From NCBI RefSeq assembly GCF_000763315.1, contig NZ_JPST01000008.1, forward strand, positions 43,983 to 107,982: DNA of 64,000 bases, read 5' to 3'. Numbering within the stretch: position 1 is the first letter of the stretch; the number at the start of each line of letters is the position of its first letter. This document shows, piece by piece, positions 56,066 to 64,000 of the stretch. A model generated the notes under the pieces. The model was not told where the DNA came from and searched no databases. It worked only from the letters and a program-made list of their open reading frames with translations. A program made the position numbers and the translations under genes. Source of the DNA: Thermoactinomyces daqus. Lineage in GTDB: Bacteria; Bacillota; Bacilli; Thermoactinomycetales; Thermoactinomycetaceae.

Positions 56066-56731
56066 TCAGACGACGGAATTCCGATCAAGAGAGGACAGAT
56101 GATGGGAGCCTTGTTCCCGGAATAACTGAGCCAATCTTTTTCTCCCGACGGCACCCTTTTCCAAAATGTATTGCAGTTCTTGTGACGTGAGTATTTTGAT
56201 GCTTACCAAGCGAATGTCACCGGCCGGTCCCGTTATACTGGTCGGGATTTGCTCAGACTCAAGCCCGAGCAGGATGCCCACGCGCCCTTCCTCATCTCTG
56301 AAAGGCTCCGGCACATCGATATGTGAAAACTCCATCGAAAGAGTGCCATACTCCTCCAACAACGCTTTTACGCCCCCATGGTTGGCGAAGTTTTGCGCGA
56401 CTTCATATACAAGCTGAAATTGCCATGTTTTTTTAAGATCGGCGATATTCTTTCGCAAGGCGGGATCATCCGATTCAAGGTAACACTCCAGCGAAAATCC
56501 CTGGTTTGGCTCTTCCATGTCATCAAACGGATCAGACAAACCGTCACTGGCCAAAATCACGGTATCAGGAGTTTCGATTTTCACAAAAGCTTGTCTCAAC
56601 GCAGGCCATGCGGGACCTCCCAAAAAAGCCGGGTTCACGATATGTGTCAACACATCCGGATCCAACGTTCCGATCTTTTCCCAAAAGTGATATCGGGTTT
56701 TAATGGTTTGATCGAACAGATTTGTATTGAT
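56066..56731 (-). CDS. Conserved-looking hypothetical protein, start uncertain
   Basis: The clear part reads DPDVLTHIVNPAFLGGPAWP and SDGLSDPFDDMEEPNQGFSL, and ends HHLSSLDRNSVV. The residues just before (NLFDQTIKTRYHFWEKIGTL) look like the same protein, but the frame upstream of TTG 56665 has no ATG, GTG or TTG before a stop at 56746. ATC 56731 is the position closest to the G-rich ribosome site; a base error in the G7 run is another explanation. No signal or membrane helix. The layout is slightly like suppressor-of-fused-type proteins; not assigned. Confidence 0.55.
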   Translation of the reverse strand: MNTNLFDQTIKTRYHFWEKIGTLDPDVLTHIVNPAFLGGPAWPALRQAFVKIETPDTVILASDGLSDPFDDMEEPNQGFSLECYLESDDPALRKNIADLKKTWQFQLVYEVAQNFANHGGVKALLEEYGTLSMEFSHIDVPEPFRDEEGRVGILLGLESEQIPTSITGPAGDIRLVSIKILTSQELQYILEKGAVGRKRLAQLFREQGSHHLSSLDRNSVV

Positions 56732-56814
56732 GGTGCATTTCCCCCCCTAAAAGAAGCATTGAGTCGAGAGCGGGATCGTATTTAAGATGGCTTTCTGTTG
56801 CGAGATCGGTCATG

Positions 56815-56849
56815 AAAAGGAGACTTCCTGCCATATCAGTGGAAGTCCC
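56815..56849 (-). terminator. Terminator of excalibur-domain gene
   Basis: Minus strand GGGACTTCC and GGAAGTCTC arms, then CTTTTC. Confidence 0.65.
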
Positions 56850-56862
56850 TCTTTCTTTTCAT

Positions 56863-57468
56863 CTATTCGCAGGCAATCCCGTCTCCGTCCCGGTCAAGTT
56901 TTTTTGCGTATCCGGGCTCTCCTTCATATATTGGTGCGGTCCCTGCTGCACGCGCAGCGGAACAGTTTGGATAATAGACTGAGGAAGAACTTTTCTTCGT
57001 TGCAGTCGGGTGATTGTCTGAAGCGGAAGAGCTATGCAGGGAAGTTTGCTGTTTTTTCTCCTCAGATGCTTTTGCTTCGTTTTCCTTTTGGGTTATTTCC
57101 GCTTGCAGTTTCTTTTTTTCTTCCTCGCAAGATTTCAGTTTCGCTTCTAGATCCTGCTTATTCTTTTGCAATGCAGAAATTTGTTGTTGCTGTTGTTTTA
57201 GTTGTTCATTCGTTTTTTTCAATTGTTGTTTCGTACTCTTCAATTCGGCTTCAATCTGAGCTTTGGCAGGGTCTTGATCTGCTTTTGTCTGTGTGGGGGA
57301 AAGAATGGCGATCAGGATGAAACAGAGAAACACCAGGGCGACATTCCACAACCGTTTTCCAAAGCTGAATTTTTTGTACGCGATTTTCTTATGCAGGCGT
57401 GTTGGATATACGATCCCCACAATTGCAAAAAGCAAAAGCAGACAGAGTAGAAAGATGACCAGGAACAT
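56863..57468 (-). CDS. Membrane-anchored coiled-coil protein with excalibur domain
   Basis: 201 residues: two hydrophobic helices (VIFLLCLLLLFAIVGIV and WNVALVFLCFILIAILS), a coiled coil (about 70-145, Gln/Glu/Lys-rich heptads), a Ser-rich linker and a C-terminal excalibur domain: YYPNCSAARAAG, then PIYEGEPGYAKKLDRDGDGI and ACE. Excalibur domains bind calcium through the DxDxDG loop and are stabilised by the two Cys outside the cell. The ATG at 57466-57468 is favoured over a longer frame, though GAAGGAGG is 13 bases before it. Role unknown. Confidence 0.72.
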   Translation of the reverse strand: MFLVIFLLCLLLLFAIVGIVYPTRLHKKIAYKKFSFGKRLWNVALVFLCFILIAILSPTQTKADQDPAKAQIEAELKSTKQQLKKTNEQLKQQQQQISALQKNKQDLEAKLKSCEEEKKKLQAEITQKENEAKASEEKKQQTSLHSSSASDNHPTATKKSSSSVYYPNCSAARAAGTAPIYEGEPGYAKKLDRDGDGIACE

Positions 57469-57531
57469 AAGGCAGAGGTGTCCTCCTTCATCTGCAATGA
57501 AATTGATACTGAGGAAATCCGTTGTCACCAA

Positions 57532-57800
57532 TGTAGAGGGAGACGATTATTAGGATACATACCTTATTTTAATAATAATAGTCAAAAATAGAATAGCATT
57601 ATTTTTTACATAAAACAATCTTATTGGAAAAATTACGAATAAAAACGTTAACCCCTGAGGAAAGGGAGTTTGTGAAAAATTTTCGGGAAGGGAAATAAAA
57701 TATTTCGATTTCACTAAATAAATTTTATAATGAGGAAAGATCTATTAAATTACCAGTTACAGTCGATTATACAAAAATATTTTATTAAAGGGGGTAGACC
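57532..57800 (+). other. AT-rich intergenic region upstream of helicase operon
   Basis: 269 bases with no gene. TATAAT at 57726-57731 is a good -10, but its -35 (TTTCGA) is weak, which may point to regulated expression. Confidence 0.4.
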
Positions 57801-60800
57801 ATGGGGAAAGAACAAGATGTCTTGCGTTATTATTTTCGCTGTTTTCGCGACGACGGTTTATCCAGCAAATTGGGGGAAGGGGTGAATCTGAGCTATCAGG
57901 AGATGGAAAGGGGGATTGTATCGGAAGAATTCCTCCGGCGTTTGCTCAAATCCGGGAAATTGGAGGAAGGAGAGATTGAATACCATGTTTGTCCGGTTGT
58001 GCTGATGCATGAGAAGGATAAGTTTCAGACTGTTGCGCCCCTTTATATACCAGCCTGCATCAAGGATGGACGTTTCTTCCCCATTCCCCATCGCCCGCCC
58101 TATATTTCCCGCGAATATCTCTCCCCGTCTTCGGAAGACAAGGTTGCGGTGGGATCGGTGGAAAAGATGGATCGTTATGTGATGAAACATCCTTATATGG
58201 CCCAGGATCATTGGGAAGAAGCCTGGCACTATGCCGAAGAGATGTTTCGAGCAGTAACGGGAAGCACAATGCGAACATTCGCGATTAAAGGGTATGCGCG
58301 CAGTGAAACGGGCCGGGTAATCCCGCTCCCGGAAAAACCGCAGGGCAGTGCAATTGAGAGTGCGTATCAAGAGCTGCTGTCGCAAGATCGCCTTCCTGTA
58401 TTGCTGAAGGAATATCTCTCATTGGAAGATCGGGAAAAAGTGCCGTTGTTATCTGCAGAAGCGGGGGCGGACAAACATTTGGGACAGATGAACGGAGTTT
58501 TTCCCCTGTCGGATGGGCAACGGGAGTCGTTACACCATTTGTTCTCCATTGAAAACGGAGAGATTTTGGCTGTCAATGGTCCGCCGGGAACGGGAAAGAC
58601 GACGCTGATCCAGAACGTGGTGGCCTCTTTGTGGGTGGAAGCCGCGCTTCAGGAGAAAGAGCCTCCGATTATCGTGGCCGCTTCGACCAACAATCAGGCG
58701 GTTACCAATATTCTCGAGTCGTTTGCCAAAGAGGGGATGTTGTCGGAAAGTCACTCTTCCGAATGGATGGAGAAGATCAAGAAGTTACGCGGAAGGTGGC
58801 TTCCAGACGTAAAAAGTTATGGTATTTATTTTCCCAGCTCGGATAAAGCCAAAAAGTTGCAGGAAAAAGGCCATGACTATCAAATCGTAAGGTTCAATGG
58901 CGAGAATTTCATGGAGGGCCTGGAGGAGCGGCGGAAATTTCATGAATTGAAAAATAAGTTTATCGAGCGCTATCAGCAATTTGCCAAGCGTTCTGCTCAC
59001 TCTATCAAAGAAATAAGGGCGCATTTGCATGAGGAGCTGAAGAAAACCCATCAGGCGATTCTGGACGGCATGGAGCTGGCCCGGAAGCTGGAAGACGGAC
59101 GGAAACAGTTGCACGCGGAATTTGAAGGCTCCTTGGAGACACTTCAGAAACGGGAACAGGAATGGAAAGAGCAGCTGGAAGAGAAAGACCGTTTGCTGGA
59201 TCAAACTGAAGCGCTAAAACAGTCCTGGAGGGCATTCCGGCGTAAAGAGCCGTTGATCTGGAAGATTCTCTCGCTTTTCACTTCAGTGGAAGAAAAGCGG
59301 GAAGGGCGTAATCGGGAATTTATTGCGCAATGGAGGGAAAAGGCACCATTTGTGTTTTCTTCTTTCTCTACTTCGTCGATCGAGCAGTCGATTGTTCATT
59401 ATCACGACGAAGTGCGAAAAGACTGGGAAGAGACGAGTGCCTGTTTGCAAAAGGCAAAGGCCCTTCTTCATACGTTAAACGAGGGGAAAAAAGAGTTCAA
59501 TCGGTGGTTGGTGGCGTTTGGCAGAACTGGAACAGACGATTTGCCGGATCTGGGCTCGGTATTGCGTGAGTTGGATCGGACGTTGCGTTATGAAGCTTTT
59601 CTGTTGGCGACTCATTATTGGGAAGCAAGATGGCTGGAAGAGGTGGAAGGACTGCCCCGGCTGGAGCAGATAAGGGAAAAACGCCCAACGCCTAAAGAAC
59701 GCCGAATCGAATTGTACCATCGCTATGCCAAACTGGCGCCCTGTTTTGTCTCAACCTTGCATATGTTGCCGCAAATCATGAGCGTGTGGCAAAAAGATCC
59801 GCTTGCGTATGAGAAGAATAAGGGGAAAACCGAATACTTGTTTGAAGTGATCGATCTTTTGATCATCGATGAAGCGGGACAAGTGGCTCCGCAAATTGCG
59901 GCCCCTTCGTTTGCGTTAGCCAGAAAAGCGCTGGTGGTTGGGGACACTCTCCAAATTGAGCCTGTGGTTTCATTGCCATCCGCCGTTGATGTCGGGAATT
60001 TGCTCGGGTTCAAGGTGATGAAGGATCTCTCGCAACTGGAGGAAATGGAAGCGAAGGGAATCACTGCTGCAAAGGGAAATGTGATGAAAATCGCCCAACG
60101 CCGCAGCAAATATCAGAAGAACGAACTGGCGGGCGGGATGTTTTTGGCCGAACATCGCCGCTGTGTGCCGGAGATCATCGGGTTTTGCAATTCTCTCGCT
60201 TATGATAACAACCTGATTGCGGCCCGTCCAAATGAACATAAGTACGATTTCCTGCCGCATATGGGCTATGCCGATATCGAGGGGCAGGCCGAAGCGGACG
60301 GCACGAGCAAATTTAACGTCATGGAAGCGGAAGCGATTGCTTCCTGGCTGAAACGGAACAAAGAAAAGATCCTTGATCGGTCCAATCGGAAGGCTGGTTC
60401 GAAAAGAGAGCTGGGGGAAATTGTGGGGATTGTGACCCCGTTCCGATACCAGTCGACGTTGATTAAAGCGTTTTTGAGTGAATGCGGAATTGAGGGGATT
60501 ACGGTCGGAACATTGCATGCCCTGCAGGGAGCAGAAAGGGATATCATCCTTTTTTCGGCGGTGGATACTTCGGCCAAGGGAAATGCTTTTTATGACCGGA
60601 AACCCAATATGCTAAACGTAGCTGTCTCCAGGGCGAAAGACAGCTTTATCGTTTTTGCCAACTGGAAGAAGTTTGGCCGGGTGAATCACCTTCCTTCGGG
60701 GAAATTGCGGTCGTTTATTCCGGAAGAAAATAAGGTCTATGAACAAAAAGACGAAAAACCGGTTGAGCAATTGCTGCGTCAGATGGCAAACCGGAACAGC

Positions 60801-60938
60801 CATCGTTCTGAGAAATGGAATAAAGGGGAACACAAGATTATCCAGCAGATCATTCATATCCATGAAAACCGGGGACAAGTGATTATCAACAAGGATCAAA
60901 GCAAAGTGGAAGTGGTCCAAAATCAATCCGGTTCTTGA
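57801..60938 (+). CDS. SF1 (UPF1-like) helicase with coiled-coil insertion and C-terminal tag motif
   Basis: 1045 residues. An unrecognised N-terminal domain covers about 1-235. Walker A NGPPGTGKTTLI lies near 260. A helical, largely coiled-coil insertion covers about 375-620. Walker B LLIIDEAGQVAPQI (D690-E691) and VVGDTLQIEPV follow, then AEHRRCVPEI near 783. TLHALQGAERDIILFS and NVAVSRAKDSFIVF (motifs V-VI) lie near 900-950. These are the AAA_11/AAA_12 features of DNA2/UPF1-type helicases. The last residues, IHIHENRGQVIINKDQSK and VVQNQ, are echoed at the start of the next gene. GGGGGTAG precedes the ATG. Long solitary helicases of this class often belong to defence loci; here that is inference. 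Confidence 0.85.
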   Translation: MGKEQDVLRYYFRCFRDDGLSSKLGEGVNLSYQEMERGIVSEEFLRRLLKSGKLEEGEIEYHVCPVVLMHEKDKFQTVAPLYIPACIKDGRFFPIPHRPPYISREYLSPSSEDKVAVGSVEKMDRYVMKHPYMAQDHWEEAWHYAEEMFRAVTGSTMRTFAIKGYARSETGRVIPLPEKPQGSAIESAYQELLSQDRLPVLLKEYLSLEDREKVPLLSAEAGADKHLGQMNGVFPLSDGQRESLHHLFSIENGEILAVNGPPGTGKTTLIQNVVASLWVEAALQEKEPPIIVAASTNNQAVTNILESFAKEGMLSESHSSEWMEKIKKLRGRWLPDVKSYGIYFPSSDKAKKLQEKGHDYQIVRFNGENFMEGLEERRKFHELKNKFIERYQQFAKRSAHSIKEIRAHLHEELKKTHQAILDGMELARKLEDGRKQLHAEFEGSLETLQKREQEWKEQLEEKDRLLDQTEALKQSWRAFRRKEPLIWKILSLFTSVEEKREGRNREFIAQWREKAPFVFSSFSTSSIEQSIVHYHDEVRKDWEETSACLQKAKALLHTLNEGKKEFNRWLVAFGRTGTDDLPDLGSVLRELDRTLRYEAFLLATHYWEARWLEEVEGLPRLEQIREKRPTPKERRIELYHRYAKLAPCFVSTLHMLPQIMSVWQKDPLAYEKNKGKTEYLFEVIDLLIIDEAGQVAPQIAAPSFALARKALVVGDTLQIEPVVSLPSAVDVGNLLGFKVMKDLSQLEEMEAKGITAAKGNVMKIAQRRSKYQKNELAGGMFLAEHRRCVPEIIGFCNSLAYDNNLIAARPNEHKYDFLPHMGYADIEGQAEADGTSKFNVMEAEAIASWLKRNKEKILDRSNRKAGSKRELGEIVGIVTPFRYQSTLIKAFLSECGIEGITVGTLHALQGAERDIILFSAVDTSAKGNAFYDRKPNMLNVAVSRAKDSFIVFANWKKFGRVNHLPSGKLRSFIPEENKVYEQKDEKPVEQLLRQMANRNSHRSEKWNKGEHKIIQQIIHIHENRGQVIINKDQSKVEVVQNQSGS

Positions 60939-60954
60939 CGGGAGGAAACTTTTG

Positions 60955-61326
60955 ATGGGGAAAGACGGAATTCACATTGATCAAAATCATGGACAACTGA
61001 TTATCAACAAAGGCGGGAAAAACTCGATTGTCCAAAACAATTACCTGCAACACCAGCGAAATGAATGGGACGTGTTAGAGCGGAAACTGCGGCAACTGAT
61101 TGAAACGCTGGAAAAGACCGATGAGTTAAATGAAGATAAGAAGGTTGAGTATCTGGCAACGTTATATGGTCCGCAAAAAATGGTGGAAGCAGGAAAATGC
61201 ACGAAAGGCATACTTGAGCATCTCAATCAGAAGCTGAATGAGATGAGCGGGATAATCGCGGCCGGCGGGACCTTGGGAGGAATGATCAGCGCCGTGATGC
61301 AAACGGTGGATACGTTATTGAAATAG
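60955..61326 (+). CDS. Small protein sharing the helicase tail motif, hydrophobic C-terminus
   Basis: 123 residues. The N-terminal IHIDQNHGQLIINKGGKNS and IVQNNY repeats the helicase tail. A helical middle follows (about 35-95). The C-terminus MSGIIAAGGTLGGMISAVMQTVDTLLK is Gly-rich and hydrophobic, as in membrane-active peptides. GGAGG nine bases before ATG 60955, 16 bases after the helicase stop, shows one operon. The shared motif suggests the two proteins meet through it. Function unknown; a membrane effector is a guess. Confidence 0.75.
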   Translation: MGKDGIHIDQNHGQLIINKGGKNSIVQNNYLQHQRNEWDVLERKLRQLIETLEKTDELNEDKKVEYLATLYGPQKMVEAGKCTKGILEHLNQKLNEMSGIIAAGGTLGGMISAVMQTVDTLLK

Positions 61327-61334
61327 GACGTTTC

Positions 61335-61369
61335 AGACCGATCGGATGCAAAAACGATCGGTCTTTTTG
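61335..61369 (+). terminator. Terminator of helicase operon
   Basis: Perfect AGACCGATCG and CGATCGGTCT arms, then T5, eight bases after the small gene. Confidence 0.9.
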
Positions 61370-61385
61370 CATCCGCCTTATATTT

Positions 61386-62429
61386 TTAACCTAAAGGCAA
61401 TGAGAGTTGTTCGTACGTTTCAGCCGATGCCCGTACAAAGTTGGAAAAACCGACTCCGACCAAGCGGACGCCGGGGGTGTAGTCAAATGCCGCGAGCAGT
61501 TCTTCCAGGATTTCCGACCAGTCGGGGGCAGGCTGGGCCGTTGTTTGCTGTTTGGAACGCAGGGTGAAGTCAGCATACTTGATTTTCAGGGTGAGCGTTT
61601 GCGGGGCGATGCCGGAACCGTTGAGATCGAGCTGCACTTTCGTCAACAGTTCCCGGGCGATCCGGGCGATGGCCTCCTTGTCGAACAGATCTTCAGGCAG
61701 TGTGATCTCCCGGCTGTGAGACTTGCGTGGGCGGTTGGGGGAGATCTCGCGATCATCCTTTCCTCTGGCCCGGTCGTACAAAGCATAGCCAAACCTGCCG
61801 AACATCCGGACCACCTCATCCAGGGACAAACGCCAAAAATCGGAGATGGTCGTCACCCCGATGTTCATCAGCCGTTCCTGCGATTTTTTTCCGATGCCGT
61901 TAAGGGCGCCGACCGGCAGATCCTTTAATATGGCCAATGCCTGCTCCGGCCGTATGATCACAAATGCATCCGGCTTTTTTAAATCACTGGCAATCTTGGC
62001 CATCGACTTGTTGTAGGAAAGGCCGATGCTGCAAGTGAGTCCCGTCTCCGCCTGAATCCGCCGCTTGATTTCACGGGCGACGGGAACCGCGTTTTCATAA
62101 TGGGAGAGATCGAGGTAAGCTTCATCCAATCCCACTGTTTCAAAACAGTCGCTGTAAGCGGTATAGATGCGACGGACTTCCGCCGATTTTTCTCTGTATC
62201 GCTCAAATCTCGCCGGCAAAAAAATGCCGTCCGGGCACCGCTTGCGGGCCATGGCGGTTGGCATGGCTGACCGGATTCCATATGCCCGTGCTTCATAACT
62301 GCAGGTGGCCACGACGCCGCGTTTTCCCCTGCCGCCGACAATGACCGGTTTTCCCCGCAACGCCGGGTCATCCAGTTGTTCCACGCTGGCGAAAAACGCA
62401 TCGAGATCCAGATGTAAAATCTTTTTCAT
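61386..62429 (-). CDS. dinB: DNA polymerase IV (Y family)
   Basis: 347 residues. ILHLDLDAFFASVEQLDDPAL (metal Asp), ATCSYEARAYGIRSAMP, ETVGLDEAYLDLS (Asp-Glu pair), SIGLSYNKSMAKIASDLKKP, helix-hairpin-helix NGIGKKSQERLMNIGV and little-finger domain. The C-terminus QLSLPL is a sliding-clamp binding motif. It performs error-prone translesion synthesis. ATG 62429 follows AAAGGTGAG; a LexA-like site lies 20 bases upstream. Confidence 0.95.
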   Translation of the reverse strand: MKKILHLDLDAFFASVEQLDDPALRGKPVIVGGRGKRGVVATCSYEARAYGIRSAMPTAMARKRCPDGIFLPARFERYREKSAEVRRIYTAYSDCFETVGLDEAYLDLSHYENAVPVAREIKRRIQAETGLTCSIGLSYNKSMAKIASDLKKPDAFVIIRPEQALAILKDLPVGALNGIGKKSQERLMNIGVTTISDFWRLSLDEVVRMFGRFGYALYDRARGKDDREISPNRPRKSHSREITLPEDLFDKEAIARIARELLTKVQLDLNGSGIAPQTLTLKIKYADFTLRSKQQTTAQPAPDWSEILEELLAAFDYTPGVRLVGVGFSNFVRASAETYEQLSLPLG

Positions 62430-62448
62430 CGTTGGCTCACCTTTCATG

Positions 62449-62462
62449 CAAACATACATTCT
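62449..62462. promoter_or_regulatory. Degenerate LexA box upstream of dinB
   Basis: CAAACATACATTCT matches CGAACRNRYGTTYC at 11 of 14 positions. Its place just before dinB supports SOS control. Confidence 0.5.
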
Positions 62463-62565
62463 TATCTCTATTATCGGCAGAATCAGTGGGGAATTCAACT
62501 AAAATCTCTGTTACAATGTGTATTGATTGGCAAAAATCGATTTTGATTCAGAAGGGGTAGACACG

Positions 62566-62889
62566 TTGCAAGCGATCTTGCTTTTTCTGTTGGCTGGTTT
62601 GTTTGAAATCGGTGGAGGGTATCTGGTCTGGCTGTGGTTGAGAGAGGGCAAACCTCTTTATTGGGGTATTTTTGGCGGGATTGTTTTGGCGTTGTACGGA
62701 GTCGTGGCCACTTTGCAGTCGTTTCCTTCCTTTGGGAGAGTGTATGCCGCTTACGGCGGGGTTTTTATTGTTCTTTCTGTTTTATGGGGCTGGGTGATCG
62801 ACAAGAAAACACCCGATCTTTACGATTGGATTGGTGCCGTTATTTGTTTATTCGGTGCGGCCATCATGTTGTGGGGGCCGCGAAATTGA
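62566..62889 (+). CDS. YnfA/UPF0060-family membrane protein
   Basis: 107 residues with four membrane helices, like small multidrug-resistance proteins: [60 protein letters not shown] and [19 protein letters not shown]. All are family hallmarks. TTG 62566 follows AGAAGGGG by eight bases. The function of the family is not settled. Confidence 0.92.
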   Translation: MQAILLFLLAGLFEIGGGYLVWLWLREGKPLYWGIFGGIVLALYGVVATLQSFPSFGRVYAAYGGVFIVLSVLWGWVIDKKTPDLYDWIGAVICLFGAAIMLWGPRN

Positions 62890-63027
62890 ATCCGGCGAAG
62901 TAATCGGCTGAAAAGACAAGTAATCACCCCCTCTCCATGACTGAATTCGGGCCATGCCGACTGCTGGGGAGAAATAACAAAGAATCAAAACAATGGAATC
63001 CAATTGCCGAAAAAAATTTGGGTTGCT

Positions 63028-63135
63028 TCAATATTCGAGTTTGTACTGTGAGTACGGCAAAAATTCAATGATGGCGTAAACCGGTTCAAGTTCGGGCTGA
63101 AATGAACTAAGTCCGGCAATGACCGGAAACGGCAT
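63028..63135 (-). CDS. Possible small ORF after loaP
   Basis: A frame of 35 residues (MPFPVIAGLSSFQPELEPVY, then AIIEFLPYSQYKLEY) starts 13 bases after the loaP stop. The composition looks protein-like and the frame continues open into loaP. It could be a tiny gene or the tail of a lost one; no family is recognised. Confidence 0.3.
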   Translation of the reverse strand: MPFPVIAGLSSFQPELEPVYAIIEFLPYSQYKLEY

Positions 63136-63148
63136 CACAAGGCTTCCG

Positions 63149-63685
63149 TCAGGAATTCGATTTGGCTATGATTTCGATCCCCACATCGATCATTTTTTCG
63201 GTACCCATAAAGTTCAGGAGGATTTTCGCTCTTTTTTTGCGTTTATCCACTTTTTTGATTATCCCTTCCATCCCCTTCAGCGGCCCTGATTGAACGAAGA
63301 CTCTCGAGTTTTCCACATAAATTTTCGAATAATCGACGACTTCATCATTACCGATCAGCTTCAGGATCGGGGAAATTTCCTCTTCATCAATCGTTGAATA
63401 ATAGGCCTCGTTATCTTTTGAATGATGCGTTCTGTTACCCAGGATGCGATAACATTTGGGGATTTTTTTGATTTTGTAAAAAAGATCTGCGTTCATTTTG
63501 GTTTTAATGAGCACATAACCAGGAAACATTTTTTTGAGAACGTGATAAATTTTGCCCAGCTTTTTTTCGGGGACCCTTCTCTTGGGGACAAACGCAGAAA
63601 GCGTAGATTCATCAAAATGCAGGTGAAGCAGCTTTTTCACAGTTTCCTCTTGACCGGTTTCTACAAAAAGTGCATACCAGTTCAT
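63149..63685 (-). CDS. loaP: LoaP-type NusG paralogue (processive antiterminator)
   Basis: 178 residues. NGN domain (about 1-110): MNWYALFVETGQEETVKKLL, FVPKRRVPEKKLGKIYHVLK, KMFPGYVLIKT; KOW domain (about 125-178): VFVQSGPLKGMEGIIKKVDK. The MNWYALFV start and the basic loop match LoaP, which modifies RNA polymerase to read through terminators in long biosynthetic operons. ATG has GGGAGG eight bases before. No long operon lies downstream on its strand; a promoter facing out of the window lies 200 bases behind it. Confidence 0.88.
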   Translation of the reverse strand: MNWYALFVETGQEETVKKLLHLHFDESTLSAFVPKRRVPEKKLGKIYHVLKKMFPGYVLIKTKMNADLFYKIKKIPKCYRILGNRTHHSKDNEAYYSTIDEEEISPILKLIGNDEVVDYSKIYVENSRVFVQSGPLKGMEGIIKKVDKRKKRAKILLNFMGTEKMIDVGIEIIAKSNS

Positions 63686-64000
63686 TCAGTAATCCTCCCG
63701 GAGTGAAATTGTTTTTGCACTGGAATTTGCAACTTTCAGTTTCAACCAAATCACAGACGGGGAAAGATAAAGCTGGGAACAAGGAAAGTGGCAATCAGTC
63801 AAACGACGTTGGAACGGAACAAGACTAGGAAATAAAGCGGGCCCTTGCCATCCGGCCCTTTATACATAATAATCATAAGAGATTGACAAATAATAGATTT
63901 ATGAATAGTATGATATTATCATATCTGAAAATAATTTGAAAGTATTTAAGTGTTAAAAGTTACTTCAGGAAATGGATTTACCTCCCTCAATAAATTAAGA
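63686..64000 (+). other. Intergenic region at window edge
   Basis: 315 bases upstream of loaP. It holds hairpin GGGCC..GGCCC (63840-63858) and the outward promoter at 63883-63911. No ORF starts before the window ends. Confidence 0.4.
63883..63911 (+). promoter_or_regulatory. Promoter facing out of the window
   Basis: A perfect TTGACA, 17 bases, TAGTAT; at least 90 bases of leader follow inside the window without a start codon. Confidence 0.6.

Overview
The window reads as a chromosomal segment of a Bacillota bacterium of the class Bacilli. GC is near 50 percent, Shine-Dalgarno sites are strong and GTG/TTG starts are common. Gene order follows the Bacillus subtilis order in long blocks: hisZGDBHAF-hisIE, TPR protein (yvcD-like), rapZ-yvcK-whiA-HPr/crh, clpP, tRNA-Arg, rpoN(sigL), cggR-gapA-pgk-tpiA-gpmI-eno, secG, est-rnr-smpB-ssrA. 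The combination resembles Thermoactinomycetaceae-like Bacilli, but the genus cannot be fixed from the sequence alone.

Layout. 1-1.1 kb: 3' half of an RND efflux permease. 1.1-3.2 kb: YolD-like protein under a LexA box and a secreted cell-wall amidase. 3.5-6.8 kb: divergent Hfq, then a secreted polymorphic toxin with a deaminase-like C-terminus, split by an in-frame amber codon, and its tandemly duplicated putative immunity protein. 7-8.6 kb: pyrD and an EthD-like protein on the minus strand. 9-11.2 kb: polar amino-acid ABC transporter. 11.8-19 kb: Ham1-like pyrophosphatase and an eight-gene histidine operon without hisC. 19-26.8 kb: TPR regulator, thioredoxin-like protein, glucokinase, rapZ-yvcK-whiA-HPr and two envelope proteins. 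27-30.4 kb: clpP (CtsR-controlled), NUDIX protein, tRNA-Arg, sigma-54. 30.5-38 kb: the CggR-controlled triose-phosphate glycolysis operon, then secG.

Between secG and est, normally near neighbours, about 7.8 kb of accessory DNA is inserted. It holds a solitary 5S rRNA, a sortase-anchored protein, a MarR-GNAT fusion, two MerR regulators with textbook operators, an amidohydrolase and at least four decayed genes (SDR, SDR/GNAT chimera, RibD-like deaminase, frameshifted secreted protein). est-rnr-smpB-ssrA and tRNA-Thr follow.

The right end (50.5-64 kb) is accessory: quinol nitric oxide reductase, an MFS exporter, purU, an excalibur-domain membrane protein, a two-gene operon of a 1045-residue SF1 helicase and a 123-residue protein that share a short motif, dinB with a LexA-like site, a YnfA-type membrane protein and a LoaP antiterminator beside an outward promoter.

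The best candidates for undescribed biology are the helicase plus small-protein pair (57.8-61.3 kb) and the amber-split toxin with its duplicated immunity protein (4.0-6.8 kb).
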